Origin: Nocardioides sp.
Lineage (GTDB): Bacteria; Actinomycetota; Actinomycetes; Propionibacteriales; Nocardioidaceae
Length of the DNA: 64,000 nucleotides
NCBI RefSeq assembly: GCF_030019515.1
Contig: NZ_JASEEQ010000006.1
Coordinates: 213,774 to 277,773 of the forward strand
Direction of reading: 5' to 3'
The notes under the pieces are model-generated. The model searched no databases and was not told the origin of the DNA. It was given only the letters and a program-made list of their open reading frames with translations. Each line of letters opens with the position of its first letter. Within the stretch, counting starts at the first letter, position 1. This document shows, piece after piece, positions 48,678 to 57,296 of this stretch. The translations under genes were made by a program, and so were the position numbers.

Positions 48678-49778
48678 TCAGGCGCAGAGCCCGTTGGCGA
48701 GCCGCTGCTGCGCGTCGGGGTCGTTCGGGTCGCCGCCGAGGTCGCCGACCTTGTCGTCGGCCGAGATGGCGCCCTTGGCGAACCTGCCGAGCGGCTCGTC
48801 GTGCTGGATCAGCTTCCACAGCTGCTCCGCGTCGGGCGCGAACTGGAGCCGGTTCGGGTCGGCCGGGTACTCCTCGACCGGCACGGTCACGAACTTGATC
48901 TTCTTCAGGTCGGCGCCCTTGAACTGCTGGGCCAGGTCGACGAGCTTGCCCAGGCTGGCGAGGTCCTTGTCGACCTGGATCGACCTCGTTGCGGCGTCGA
49001 GGAAGTTGTAGAGCCGGTTCGGCATCGTGAGGGTGTCGGCGGACATCACCCGCTTGACCATCGACGCGATGAACGCCTGCTGGCGCTTCATCCGGCCGAG
49101 GTCGGAGTTGGGGGAGAGCACGTGTCGCTCGCGCACGTAGCCGAGCGCGTCGCGGCCGGTGACCAGCTGGCGTCCGGCCTCGAGGTGGATGCCGTAGGCG
49201 TCGACCGGCTTGGGGACGCAGACCTCGACGCCGTGCACGGCGTCGACCATGTCCTCGAAGCCCGCGAAGTTCACGACGACGGTGTGGTCGATGTGGATGC
49301 CCGTCACGTGCTCGACCTGGAGCACGGTGCACAGCGGACCGCCCACCGCGAACGCCTCGTTGAAGATGACCGGGTCCTCCGCGGGGACGGTCTCGCCGTC
49401 GACCTCGCACGCCGGCCGGGCGACCATCGTGTCGCGCGCCAGGCTCAGCCCGTACGTCTGCTTCCGGTCGGCGGAGACGTGCAGCAGGATCGTGGTGTCC
49501 GAGCCGCCCTCACCGGCCTCCTGGTCGATCCCGCACCCGTCACACGCGCGGGTGTCCGAGCCCATCACGAGCACGTTGATCGGCTGCTGCGGCTCGTCGG
49601 CGACGTCCGCGGGCGGCTCGACGAGGTGCTGGATCGTCGGCAGGGTCTCGATGTTGCCGTTGAGGTGGCGGTAGGCGAACACGACGGTCGCCCCGGTCAC
49701 CAGCGCCATCACCAGCTCGGCGACCAGGATGACGCGCAGGATGGTGCGGCGATGGTGGTGAGGGGGCTCGTCGGGCAC
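48678..49778 (-). CDS. LytR-CpsA-Psr (LCP) family cell-wall ligase
   Basis: A 366-residue membrane-anchored protein. An N-terminal helix (ILVAELVMALVTGATVVFAY, about residues 16-35) is followed by the LCP domain: INVLVMGSDTRA, SDTTILLHVSADRK, GLSLARDTMV and the pyrophosphate-binding RERHVLSPNSDLGRMKRQQAF. LCP enzymes attach arabinogalactan, teichoic-acid-like polymers or capsule to peptidoglycan. GTG 49778 has AAGGA upstream. The C-terminal DUF of some LCP proteins is absent. Confidence 0.9.
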   Translation of the reverse strand: MPDEPPHHHRRTILRVILVAELVMALVTGATVVFAYRHLNGNIETLPTIQHLVEPPADVADEPQQPINVLVMGSDTRACDGCGIDQEAGEGGSDTTILLHVSADRKQTYGLSLARDTMVARPACEVDGETVPAEDPVIFNEAFAVGGPLCTVLQVEHVTGIHIDHTVVVNFAGFEDMVDAVHGVEVCVPKPVDAYGIHLEAGRQLVTGRDALGYVRERHVLSPNSDLGRMKRQQAFIASMVKRVMSADTLTMPNRLYNFLDAATRSIQVDKDLASLGKLVDLAQQFKGADLKKIKFVTVPVEEYPADPNRLQFAPDAEQLWKLIQHDEPLGRFAKGAISADDKVGDLGGDPNDPDAQQRLANGLCA

Positions 49779-49851
49779 GTCGGGATCCTTCCAGAGGATT
49801 CCCGAGATCCACGACGTCCAGCGTACGTGCCCGTCGGCGAGCCGCCCGGGA

Positions 49852-49857
49852 TAGGCT
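49852..49857 (+). promoter_or_regulatory. -10 box upstream of the Ada-AlkA mini-ORF
   Basis: TAGGCT lies seven bases before GTG 49865, so transcription probably starts at that codon. Confidence 0.45.
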
Positions 49858-49864
49858 CAGGGCC

Positions 49865-49918
49865 GTGTCCGATTTCCGCCAGATGTGGTCGGTGGCGTCG
49901 GTCAGGATGGAGCCATGA
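49865..49918 (+). CDS. possible leaderless 17-residue upstream ORF of ada-alkA
   Basis: GTG 49865 follows TAGGCT by seven bases. The frame VSDFRQMWSVASVRMEP then stops in TGA 49916-49918, overlapping the ATG of ada-alkA (49915) as ATGA. A leaderless transcript would be translated through this mini-ORF first, coupling the repair gene to it. There is no evidence yet that it is translated. Confidence 0.4.
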   Translation: MSDFRQMWSVASVRMEP

Positions 49919-51399
49919 GCGCCACCGGGACCCACGACGAGCGGCTGGACCGCGAGTCCTGCTACCGCGCGGTGAAGTCGCGCGACCGCCGGTTCGACGG
50001 CGTGTTCTACACCGCGGTGCGGACCACCGGGATCTACTGCCGGCCCTCCTGCCCGGCCCGGACCCCGGCGTTCCAGAACGTCACGTTCCACCCGAGCGCC
50101 GCGTCCGCCCAGGCGGCCGGCTACCGCGCCTGCAAGCGCTGCCTGCCGGACGCCACGCCCGGCAGCCCGGACTGGGACGTCGCCGCCACCGCCGCCGGCC
50201 GGGCGATGCGCCTGATCGCCGACGGGGTCGTGGACCGCGAGGGCGTCGACGGGTTGGCCCGCCGCGTCGGCTACACGTCGCGCCACCTCACCCGGATCCT
50301 CACCGCCGAGCTCGGCGCCGGCCCGCTCGCGCTGGCCCGGGCCAAGCGGGCCCAGACCGCCCGGGTCCTGATCGAGACCACCGAGCTGACGTACGCCGAC
50401 GTGGCGTTCGCCTCCGGCTTCTCGAGCGTCCGGCAGTTCAACGACACGATCCGGGAGGTGTACGCCGCCTCCCCGACCGACCTGCGCGGCCGGCGGGGCG
50501 GCCGGGCCGGGACCGGCACCGTCACGATGCGGTTGGCCGTGCGCACGCCGTACCACGGCTCGGCGCTGCTGGCCTTCCTCGCCATCCGCGCCGTCCCGGG
50601 GGTCGAGGCGGCGGGCGAGGGCTGGTACGCCAGGACGCTCGCGCTGCCGCACGGCGGCGGCACGGTCCGGCTGGAGGTGCCCGACGCGGTCGAGCCCGGA
50701 CAGACCGCGTTCGCGACCGCCACGTTCGTGCTCGACGACCTGCGCGACACCGGCGCCGCCACCGAGCGGGTGCGCCGGATGCTGGACGCCGACTGCGACC
50801 CGGTGGCGGTCGCCGCCGCGTTCGCCGGTGACCCCGTGGTCGGCCCGCTCGTGCGCGCCTGGCCGGGCCTGCGGGTCCCGGGCCACGTCGATGGCCACGA
50901 GATCGCGGTACGCGCCGTGCTCGGCCAGCAGGTCAGCGTCGCCGGCGCCCGCACCGTCGCGGCGCGGCTCGTCGAGCAGCACGGACGCCTGCTGGCCCGG
51001 CCCGACGGCGCGCTCACCCACCTGTTCCCGGACGCCGACACGCTCGCGGGGCTCTCGCCCGAGCAACTGCCGATGCCGCGAGTCCGGGGCCGCGCGCTGA
51101 TCGCGCTGTGCGCCGCGATCGCCTCCGGCGCGCTCGCGCTGGACCGCGGGCCCGACCGCGACGACGTACGCCGGGCCCTGCTGGCGATCCCCGGCATCGG
51201 ACCGTGGACCGCCGACTACATCGCGCTGCGGGCACTCGGGCACCCGGACGTCTTCCTGCCGACCGACCTCGGCATCCGCGACGCGCTGGCCGGCCTCGGC
51301 CGGGACCCGTCGACCGCGGCGGAGCTCGCCCGGGGCTGGTCGCCCTGGCGCTCCTACGCGCAGCTCTACCTCTGGCAGACCCTCAGCAAGGAGACCTGA
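49915..51399 (+). CDS. Ada-AlkA fusion: methyl-phosphotriester sensor/regulator and 3-methyladenine DNA glycosylase II
   Basis: A 494-residue three-part protein. The N-terminal Ada zinc domain has Cys42, Cys46, Cys73 and Cys76 (GIYCRPSCPAR, ACKRCLPD); in Ada, methyl transfer to the first Cys triggers activation. An AraC-type HTH follows (VDGLARRVGYTSRHLTRIL, then YADVAFASGFSSVRQFNDTIR). The C-terminal AlkA part has the helix-hairpin-helix LLAIPGIGPWTADYIALRA with catalytic Asp in LPTDLGIRDAL. It removes alkylated bases and senses methyl damage. ogt follows after one base. Confidence 0.93.
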   Translation: MSATGTHDERLDRESCYRAVKSRDRRFDGVFYTAVRTTGIYCRPSCPARTPAFQNVTFHPSAASAQAAGYRACKRCLPDATPGSPDWDVAATAAGRAMRLIADGVVDREGVDGLARRVGYTSRHLTRILTAELGAGPLALARAKRAQTARVLIETTELTYADVAFASGFSSVRQFNDTIREVYAASPTDLRGRRGGRAGTGTVTMRLAVRTPYHGSALLAFLAIRAVPGVEAAGEGWYARTLALPHGGGTVRLEVPDAVEPGQTAFATATFVLDDLRDTGAATERVRRMLDADCDPVAVAAAFAGDPVVGPLVRAWPGLRVPGHVDGHEIAVRAVLGQQVSVAGARTVAARLVEQHGRLLARPDGALTHLFPDADTLAGLSPEQLPMPRVRGRALIALCAAIASGALALDRGPDRDDVRRALLAIPGIGPWTADYIALRALGHPDVFLPTDLGIRDALAGLGRDPSTAAELARGWSPWRSYAQLYLWQTLSKET

Positions 51400-51400
51400 G

Positions 51401-51892
51401 ATGTGGACCGTGATGGACTCACCCGTCGGCGAGCTGCGGCTGGTCGAGCACAACGGCGCGATCACCGCGATCGAGTTCTCGCCGTTCTCGGCAGTGGGGC
51501 AGAGCGGCGACGGCCGCCCGCGAGGTGACCGGGCCGACGACCACCCGCTCCTCGTGGAGGCGGCCCGGCAGCTGCGCGCGTACTTCGACCGTGACCTCAA
51601 GGAGTTCGACCTCCCGCTGGCGCCCCAGGGCACTGCGTTCCAGCAGCGGGTCTGGCACGAGCTGCTCGGTGTCGGGTGGGGCGAGACCGCGTCCTACGGC
51701 GAGATCGCCCACCGCCTCGGGATGACCAACGCCGCCTCCCGGGCGGTCGGCCTGGCCAACGGCCGCAACCCGATCCCGATCGTGATCCCGTGCCACCGGG
51801 TCATCGGTGCCAACGGCACCCTCACCGGCTACGCCGGCGGCCTGCCCCGCAAGCAACTGCTCCTCGAGCTCGAGCAGGATGCGCTGTTCTGA
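51401..51892 (+). CDS. ogt: methylated-DNA--protein-cysteine S-methyltransferase
   Basis: A 163-residue suicide repair protein that takes O6-methyl from guanine onto Cys131 in IPCHRVIG. AFQQRVWHELLGVGWGETASYGEIA and the RAVGLANGRNPIPI segment are standard. ATG 51401 follows the ada-alkA stop by one base, so both repair genes are co-expressed and probably Ada-inducible. Confidence 0.95.
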   Translation: MWTVMDSPVGELRLVEHNGAITAIEFSPFSAVGQSGDGRPRGDRADDHPLLVEAARQLRAYFDRDLKEFDLPLAPQGTAFQQRVWHELLGVGWGETASYGEIAHRLGMTNAASRAVGLANGRNPIPIVIPCHRVIGANGTLTGYAGGLPRKQLLLELEQDALF

Positions 51893-51900
51893 CTGCATCT

Positions 51901-51967
51901 CCCGTCGAGTGACGTGAAGTGGCTGTCCCAGGGCAGGATTTCCAGCCAGTTCACGTCACTCGACGGG
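51901..51967. repeat. long imperfect palindrome between ogt and the IclR-type gene
   Basis: The 25-base arms 51901-51925 and 51943-51967 pair at 24 of 25 positions around a 17-base loop. The repeat lies between convergent genes (nine bases after ogt, six before the next stop). No T-tract follows on either strand, so it may be a Rho-independent-like barrier, a transcript-end stabiliser or a dispersed repeat. Confidence 0.75.
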
Positions 51968-51972
51968 GCTTA

Positions 51973-52695
51973 CTATTCGGCGGCGGCGCGGCGCAGCGAC
52001 TCGGACAACCGCTCGGCGGCGGCGAGGACCGCGGGGGCGTGCATCCGGCCGGGCTGGCGGGAGAGCCGCTCGAGTGGGCCGGAGACGGAGACGGCGGCGA
52101 TCACCTTGCCGCTGGGGGAGCGGACCGGGGCGGACACCGACGCGACGCCCTGCTCGCGCTCGCCGACGGACTGGGCCCAGCCGCGGCGGCGGATGCCCGA
52201 GAGCGCGGCGGCGGAGAACGCGGCGTTCTGCAGGCCCCGGTGCATCCGCTCCGGGTCCTCCCAGGCCAGCAGGATCTGGGCGGCCGACCCGGCCCGCATG
52301 GTCAGCTGCGAGCCGACCGGGATCGTGTCCCGCAGGCCGCTGGGCCGCTCGGCGGCGGCGACGCACACGCGATGCTCGCCCTGGCGTCGCCAGAGCTGGG
52401 CGGACTCGCCGGTGATGTCGCGCAGGCGCGCGAGGACCGGGCCGGCGGTCGCGAGCAGGCGGTCCTCGCCGGCGGCGGCGGACAGCTCGGTCAGCCGCGG
52501 GCCGAGCACGAACCGGCCCTGCATGTCGCGGGCGACCAGGCGGTGGTGCTCGAGCGCGACCGCGAGCCGGTGGGCGGTCGGCCGGGCCAGGCCGGTGCCG
52601 GCGACCAGGCCCGCGAGCGTGGCCGGGCCCGACTCGAGGGCGGTGAGCACGAGGGCGGCCTTGTCGAGTACGCCGACTCCGCTGGAGTTGTCCAT
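51973..52695 (-). CDS. IclR-family regulator of the NdgR/LtbR type
   Basis: A 240-residue regulator: winged helix [28 protein letters not shown] (about residues 25-52) and an IclR effector domain ([38 protein letters not shown]). ATG 52695 is used. It is divergent from leuCD. In actinobacteria this neighbour is NdgR/LtbR, which regulates leucine synthesis and amino-acid-dependent growth. The assignment rests on family plus this conserved position. Confidence 0.85.
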   Translation of the reverse strand: MDNSSGVGVLDKAALVLTALESGPATLAGLVAGTGLARPTAHRLAVALEHHRLVARDMQGRFVLGPRLTELSAAAGEDRLLATAGPVLARLRDITGESAQLWRRQGEHRVCVAAAERPSGLRDTIPVGSQLTMRAGSAAQILLAWEDPERMHRGLQNAAFSAAALSGIRRRGWAQSVGEREQGVASVSAPVRSPSGKVIAAVSVSGPLERLSRQPGRMHAPAVLAAAERLSESLRRAAAE

Positions 52696-52710
52696 ATGGC
52701 AATATTGTCG

Positions 52711-52740
52711 TCTCAGATCATGGGATGCAAGCGCTAGGAT
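52711..52740. promoter_or_regulatory. leuCD promoter with NdgR/LtbR-type operator
   Basis: The near-palindrome TCTCA-GATCA-TGGGA (52711-52725) covers the -35 position of a promoter whose -10 is TAGGAT (52735-52740). It sits between ndgR and leuC, so binding would repress leuCD. CAATATTG (52700-52707) close by is a second short palindrome. No leucine-codon-rich leader peptide is present. Confidence 0.5.
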
Positions 52741-52807
52741 CTGTGATGTTGTCGAACGAGGTGCCGCCACGGACGGCGGTCACCGTGAGCTCACGAGGGA
52801 GTGCGCC

Positions 52808-54223
52808 ATGGGTAGGACCTTGGCCGAGAAGGTCTGGGACGAGCACGTCGTCCGGTCGACGCCGGGGGAGCCGGACCTCCTCTACATCGACCTGCACCTG
52901 ATCCACGAGGTCACCTCCCCGCAGGCCTTCGACGGGCTCCGGCTCGCGGGCCGGACCGTGCGCCGCCCGGACCTCACCCTCGCGACCGAGGACCACAACG
53001 TTCCCACGCTCGACTGGGACAAGCCCATCGCCGACCCGGTCTCCAAGACCCAGGTGGACACGCTGCGCCGCAACGCCGCGGAGTTCGGCGTCCGGCTGCA
53101 CCCGCTGGGCGACGTCGAGCAGGGCATCGTGCACGTCGTCGGCCCGCAGCTCGGGCTGACCCAGCCCGGCATGACGATCGTGTGCGGCGACAGCCACACC
53201 AGCACGCACGGTGCGTTCGGCGCGATCGCGTTCGGCATCGGCACCTCGGAGGTCGAGCACGTCCTCGCCACCCAGACGCTGCCGCAGGCCAAGCCGAGGA
53301 CGATGGCCGTCACGGTCGAGGGCAGCCTGCCCGACGGCGTGACCGCGAAGGACCTGGTGCTCACCCTGATCGCCCACACCGGCACCGGTGGCGGGCAGGG
53401 CTACATCGTCGAGTACCGCGGCCAGGCCATCGAGGAGCTCTCGATGGAGGGCCGGATGACCGTCTGCAACATGTCGATCGAGTGGGGCGCGAAGGCCGGC
53501 CTGATCGCCCCCGACCAGACGACGTTCGACTACATCGAGGGCCGGCCCGAGGCGCCCAAGGGCGCCGACTGGGACGCGGCCGTCGCGCACTGGAAGACCC
53601 TGGTCACCGATGCCGATGCGACCTTCGAGAAGGAGATCGTGCTCGACGCGAGCACGATGACGCCGTTCGTCACCTGGGGCACCAACCCCGGCCAGGGCGT
53701 CCCGCTGGGAGGCAGCGTCCCCTTCCCTGAGCAGTACGACGACCCCTCGGACCGGGTCGCGGCCGAGAAGGCGTGTGAGTACATGGCGCTCGAGGCAGGC
53801 ACCCCGATGCGCGAGATCAAGGTCGACACGGTCTTCATCGGCTCGTGCACCAACGGCCGGATCGAGGACCTGCGGGCGGCTGCCGAGATCATCAGGGGCC
53901 GCCAGGTCGACAAGGACACCCGCCTGCTCGTCGTCCCGGGCTCGGTGCGGGTGCGCCTCCAGGCCCAGGACGAGGGCCTCGACGTGATCTTCAAGGAGGC
54001 CGGCGGGGAGTGGCGCGGCGCGGGCTGCTCGATGTGCCTGGGCATGAACCCCGACACCCTGCAGCCCGGTGAGCGCAGCGCGTCGACGTCCAACCGCAAC
54101 TTCGAGGGACGCCAGGGCAAGGGCGGGCGCACCCACCTCGTGTCGGTGCCGGTCGCGGCCGCGACCGCGATCCGCGGCACCCTCTCCTCGCCCGCCGACC
54201 TCGAGCCCGTTGGGAGCAACTGA
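52808..54223 (+). CDS. leuC: 3-isopropylmalate dehydratase large subunit
   Basis: A 471-residue aconitase-family subunit that, with LeuD, isomerises 2- to 3-isopropylmalate in leucine synthesis. The 4Fe-4S ligands are the cysteines in FIGSCTNGR and [34 protein letters not shown] and RNFEGRQG are standard. GAGGGAG precedes ATG 52808; in-frame extension upstream crosses the operator and ndgR and is rejected. leuD follows after one base. Confidence 0.96.
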   Translation: MGRTLAEKVWDEHVVRSTPGEPDLLYIDLHLIHEVTSPQAFDGLRLAGRTVRRPDLTLATEDHNVPTLDWDKPIADPVSKTQVDTLRRNAAEFGVRLHPLGDVEQGIVHVVGPQLGLTQPGMTIVCGDSHTSTHGAFGAIAFGIGTSEVEHVLATQTLPQAKPRTMAVTVEGSLPDGVTAKDLVLTLIAHTGTGGGQGYIVEYRGQAIEELSMEGRMTVCNMSIEWGAKAGLIAPDQTTFDYIEGRPEAPKGADWDAAVAHWKTLVTDADATFEKEIVLDASTMTPFVTWGTNPGQGVPLGGSVPFPEQYDDPSDRVAAEKACEYMALEAGTPMREIKVDTVFIGSCTNGRIEDLRAAAEIIRGRQVDKDTRLLVVPGSVRVRLQAQDEGLDVIFKEAGGEWRGAGCSMCLGMNPDTLQPGERSASTSNRNFEGRQGKGGRTHLVSVPVAAATAIRGTLSSPADLEPVGSN

Positions 54224-54224
54224 G

Positions 54225-54833
54225 ATGGACAGGTTCACCACCCACACCGGCGTCGGGATCCCGCTGCGGCGCAGCAACGTCGACACCGACCAGATCATCC
54301 CCGCGGTCTATCTCAAGCGGGTCACGCGCACGGGCTTCGAGGACGGGCTGTTCGCCGCTTGGCGAAACGACCCGACCTTCGTGCTCAACAACGAGGGGTA
54401 CGCCGGCGCCTCGGTCCTCGTGGCCGGCCCGGACTTCGGCACCGGCTCATCGCGCGAGCACGCCGTGTGGGCGCTGCAGAACTACGGCTTCAAGGTCGTG
54501 ATCTCGCCGCGGTTCGCCGACATCTTCCGCGGGAACTCCGGCAAGGCCGGCCTGCTCGCCGCGCAGGTCGACGAGAAGGTCGTGCAGAGGCTGTGGGACC
54601 TGCTCGACGAGCACCCCGGCACGACGGTGACCGTCGACCTGGAGTCGCGCACGATCCGTGCCGGTGAGGGCGTCGACGCCGTCGAGGACTCCTTCGACAT
54701 CGACGACTACACCCGCTGGCGGCTGCTCGAGGGACTCGACGACATCGGCATCACGCTCGGGCACGCCGACGCGATCACGTCGTTCGAGGCGACCCGACCC
54801 GCGTGGAAGCCGGCGACGATCCACGCGCACTGA
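54225..54833 (+). CDS. leuD: 3-isopropylmalate dehydratase small subunit
   Basis: A 202-residue swivel domain. [31 protein letters not shown] and [19 protein letters not shown] are diagnostic. It pairs with LeuC from the same operon. A strong terminator follows 19 bases after the stop. Confidence 0.96.
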   Translation: MDRFTTHTGVGIPLRRSNVDTDQIIPAVYLKRVTRTGFEDGLFAAWRNDPTFVLNNEGYAGASVLVAGPDFGTGSSREHAVWALQNYGFKVVISPRFADIFRGNSGKAGLLAAQVDEKVVQRLWDLLDEHPGTTVTVDLESRTIRAGEGVDAVEDSFDIDDYTRWRLLEGLDDIGITLGHADAITSFEATRPAWKPATIHAH

Positions 54834-54852
54834 CAGCGCCAAAAGAACAGCC

Positions 54853-54896
54853 GAGAAGGGCGAATCCCCAAGCAGGCCTGGGGATTCGCCCTTCTC
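54853..54896 (+). terminator. intrinsic terminator after leuCD
   Basis: A perfect 18-base stem (54853-54870 with 54879-54896) and an eight-base loop AGCAGGCC. It is preceded by an A-run and followed by GTAT without a long T-tract. The stem alone is very strong. Confidence 0.8.
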
Positions 54897-54976
54897 GTAT
54901 GTGCGATCCCGCTCTGCTGACCGGATTTCCATCTCGAGGGAATCCGAAAAAGACGCACGAAAAGGCGCGGTGGTGA

Positions 54977-55005
54977 TTGTGACTGGCGCTGCGAATACCT
55001 AGCGT
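54977..55005 (+). promoter_or_regulatory. promoter of the HU gene
   Basis: TTGTGA (54977-54982), 17 bases, TAGCGT (55000-55005). The predicted 5' leader is about 50 bases and contains the Shine-Dalgarno GGAAGGGA before GTG 55064. Confidence 0.6.
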
Positions 55006-55063
55006 GCGTTGAAGAAAGTCGAGCACGGGCTCGACCACTTGTCGTTCATTGGAAGGGAAGACA

Positions 55064-55690
55064 GTGAACAAGTCAGAGTTCATCGACGCGCTGGCCGCGC
55101 GTTACGAGGGAAACCGCAAGGCCGCGGCCCATGCTCTCGAGTCCGTGCTGGACACGATCACACGAGAGGTCGCGAAGGGCGAGAAGGTCGCCATCACGGG
55201 CTTCGGGTCGTTCGAGAAGCGGGTCCGCGAGGCGCGCTGGGTGCGCAACCCGCAGACCGGTGCGCGGATCAAGGCCAAGAAGACCGCGGTGCCGAAGTTC
55301 ACGGCCGGGGCGGACCTCAAGAACGTCGTCTCGGGTGCCAAGAAGCTTCCGAAGCTGACGCTGGCCGCGGGCCCGGCCGCGGCGAAGAAGGCCACGGCCG
55401 CGGCGAGGAAGGCGGCTCCGGCCAAGAAGGCGGCTCCGGCCAAGAAGGCGGCCCCCGCCAAGAAGACGGCGGCGAAGTCGACGCCGGCGAAGAAGACGGC
55501 CACCAAGGCCGTCGCCAAGAAGGCGCCCGCGAAGAAGGCGCCGGCCAAGAAGGCGCCGGCCGCCAAGAAGGCACCGGCGAAGAAGACCGCCACCAAGGCC
55601 GTCGCCAAGAAGGCGCCCGCGAAGAAGGCCCCTGCCAAGAAGGCACCGGCCAAGAAGGCACCGGCCAAGAAGACCGCCAAGAAGGCCTGA
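55064..55690 (+). CDS. HU-family DNA-binding protein with long Lys/Ala tail (HupB/HupS type)
   Basis: A 208-residue nucleoid protein. Residues 1-90 are the HU domain ([53 protein letters not shown]). Residues about 105-208 are a histone-H1-like tail built of repeated [14 protein letters not shown] units rich in Lys, Ala and Pro. This architecture is typical of mycobacterial and streptomycete HupB/HupS. It binds and compacts DNA. A terminator hairpin follows. Confidence 0.95.
   Translation: MNKSEFIDALAARYEGNRKAAAHALESVLDTITREVAKGEKVAITGFGSFEKRVREARWVRNPQTGARIKAKKTAVPKFTAGADLKNVVSGAKKLPKLTLAAGPAAAKKATAAARKAAPAKKAAPAKKAAPAKKTAAKSTPAKKTATKAVAKKAPAKKAPAKKAPAAKKAPAKKTATKAVAKKAPAKKAPAKKAPAKKAPAKKTAKKA
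55400..55685 (+). repeat. degenerate coding tandem repeats in the HU tail
   Basis: GCCAAGAAGGC-like units of 15-21 bases recur some dozen times, encoding AKKAP-type motifs. Two larger blocks (around 55491-55530 and 55578-55627) are nearly identical, reading [18 protein letters not shown]. Such repeats are prone to length changes between strains. Confidence 0.8.
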
Positions 55691-55704
55691 CCTCCGCAGC
55701 AGCA

Positions 55705-55740
55705 CGACGGGCCGTCACCCTCGCGGGTGGCGGCCCGTCG
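55705..55740 (+). terminator. bidirectional hairpin terminator between HU and cofC
   Basis: Stem 55705-55720 pairs with 55725-55740 (one mismatch) around a TCGC loop. It lies between convergent genes and can serve both. Confidence 0.7.
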
Positions 55741-55757
55741 TCACGTGTGGGCCCGGC

Positions 55758-56393
55758 TCACCTCGTGGGGAGGACGGCGACCGTGTGCGGCCCGACGCCC
55801 AGCGCGACCGCGGCACGCAGGTCGTCGAGGTCGTCGACGTCGCGGCGTACCGACGGGGCGACGTCGGTGAGCTCCTGCGCGCCGGCAGCGAGGTGCGCGG
55901 CGCGCGATCCCGGACCGAACCGCGGATCGAACTCGTTGCCGGGCGCGGCGTACATCGTCGTCCCGACGCCGGCAGCGTCGGGGACGAACCACGGCTGCGG
56001 CGACCGGGCCTGCGCCAGCGTCTCGTCGAGGTCCGCGGCGCGCAGTGCGGGCAGGTCGGCGCACAGCGCCACCGGCCGCAGTCCCGGCCAACGTCGGGCC
56101 GCCTCGGACGCCGCCTGCCGCAGGGTGCCGTTGAGGTCACCGCTGACGCCGTCCGGCACGGCGTCGGCGCCGAGCGCCGTGACGGCGAAGGAGATCCGGA
56201 CGTCGTCGGTGACGACCAGCACCCGGGCGACGGACGCCGCCTCGAGGCACGCGGCGACGGTGTCCAGTGCGAAGGCCTCCGCCAATGCGCGCCGGGCCTG
56301 TGTACCGAGGCCCGCGAGGCGTGACTTCCCGACGGCGGGGGGCTTCACGGGCACCAGCACCGCGTACTGCTGGTCGGGCGTCTTCTCGGACAT
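55758..56393 (-). CDS. cofC: 2-phospho-L-lactate (phosphoenolpyruvate) guanylyltransferase
   Basis: A 211-residue nucleotidyltransferase that makes the guanylated intermediate of coenzyme F420. The NTP loop is VLVPVKPPAVGKSRL, followed by VLVVTDDVRI, ALCADLPAL (metal-binding Asp) and PDAAGVGTTMYAA. The presence of cofC indicates F420 synthesis. ATG 56393 starts the conserved domain. It lies convergent to HU and divergent from plsC. Confidence 0.92.
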   Translation of the reverse strand: MSEKTPDQQYAVLVPVKPPAVGKSRLAGLGTQARRALAEAFALDTVAACLEAASVARVLVVTDDVRISFAVTALGADAVPDGVSGDLNGTLRQAASEAARRWPGLRPVALCADLPALRAADLDETLAQARSPQPWFVPDAAGVGTTMYAAPGNEFDPRFGPGSRAAHLAAGAQELTDVAPSVRRDVDDLDDLRAAVALGVGPHTVAVLPTR

Positions 56394-56471
56394 CGACCCG
56401 ATCCTGTCAGGCCTCCCGGGAGGTGCGGCGCGGCGGCCCGCCGTGCGACGGATCGGAGCGCACCGACCGAG

Positions 56472-56477
56472 TAATCT
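56472..56477 (+). promoter_or_regulatory. -10 box of a leaderless promoter for plsC-gpsA
   Basis: TAATCT stands six bases before GTG 56484. Confidence 0.5.
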
Positions 56478-56483
56478 GCGTCC

Positions 56484-57296
56484 GTGACGGTACGTAAGCT
56501 CCAGCAGAAGCGCGGATGGGCGTGGAACCTCGCCGTTCCCGTGATCAAGCCACTGCTGCTCGCCACCACCACCCGCGAGTGGGTCGGCGGCGAGAACATC
56601 CCCGACTCGGGCGGGTTCATCCTCGCGCTCAACCACGTCTCGCACGTCGACCCGCTCACCGCCGCGCACCTCGTGTACGACCACGGCCGGCTGCCGCGCT
56701 ACCTCGCGAAGTCCGGGCTGTTCAAGACCCGGGCGGGTGCCTTCTTCTTCACCGCCGCCGGGCAGATCCCGGTCGAGCGGCTGAGCGCCAACGCGGCCGG
56801 GGCGTACGACGCCGCCGTCGCGGCGGTGCGCCGGGGGGAGTGCGTCGTGGTCTATCCGGAGGGCACGATCACCCGCGACCCCGGCGGCTGGCCGATGACC
56901 GGCAAGTCCGGGGCGGCCCGCATCGCGCTGGCCACCGGCTGCCCGGTGATCCCGGTCGGGCAGTGGGGCGCGCAGCAGCTGCTCGCGCCGTATGCCAAGA
57001 AGCCGGACCTGTTCCCGCGCAAGCGGATCCAGATGCTCGTCGGGCCGCCCGTCGACCTCGCCGACCTGCTCGACCAGCCGCAGTCCATCGCGCTCGTGCA
57101 GCAGGCGACCGACCGGATCATGGCGGCCATCACCGCCCTGGTCGAGGAGGTCCGTGGCGAGACCGCCCCGGCCGAGCGCTTCGACATGCGCAAGGCCGGC
57201 GTGCGCCAGACCGGCAACCCCAACAAGGACCCCAACGGCCCGAGGAGGCCCTCGAGCCGCCGCCCCCGGAAGCAGGCCTCCGAGGAGAGCGCATGA
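56484..57296 (+). CDS. plsC: 1-acyl-sn-glycerol-3-phosphate acyltransferase
   Basis: A 270-residue membrane-associated acyltransferase of phospholipid synthesis. The catalytic motif is NHVSHVDPLT (HX4D), with PEGTITRD and GKSGAARIALATGCPVIPVGQWGAQ binding acyl acceptor and phosphate. The basic C-terminal tail RRPSSRRPRKQAS is typical. GTG 56484 is behind TAATCT at six bases. The stop overlaps gpsA by four bases, linking two steps of glycerolipid synthesis. Confidence 0.93.
   Translation: MTVRKLQQKRGWAWNLAVPVIKPLLLATTTREWVGGENIPDSGGFILALNHVSHVDPLTAAHLVYDHGRLPRYLAKSGLFKTRAGAFFFTAAGQIPVERLSANAAGAYDAAVAAVRRGECVVVYPEGTITRDPGGWPMTGKSGAARIALATGCPVIPVGQWGAQQLLAPYAKKPDLFPRKRIQMLVGPPVDLADLLDQPQSIALVQQATDRIMAAITALVEEVRGETAPAERFDMRKAGVRQTGNPNKDPNGPRRPSSRRPRKQASEESA

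Noticed and set aside
51901..51967. Ordinary intrinsic terminator
   Set aside because: The stem is much longer than usual and no T-tract follows on either strand; listed as a repeat instead.
52696..52807. Leucine attenuator peptide before leuC
   Set aside because: No short frame with a run of leucine codons and no terminator/antiterminator pair was seen.
55400..55685. CRISPR-like repeats
   Set aside because: The repeats are in-frame Lys/Ala/Pro codons of the HU tail with no unique spacers of constant length.
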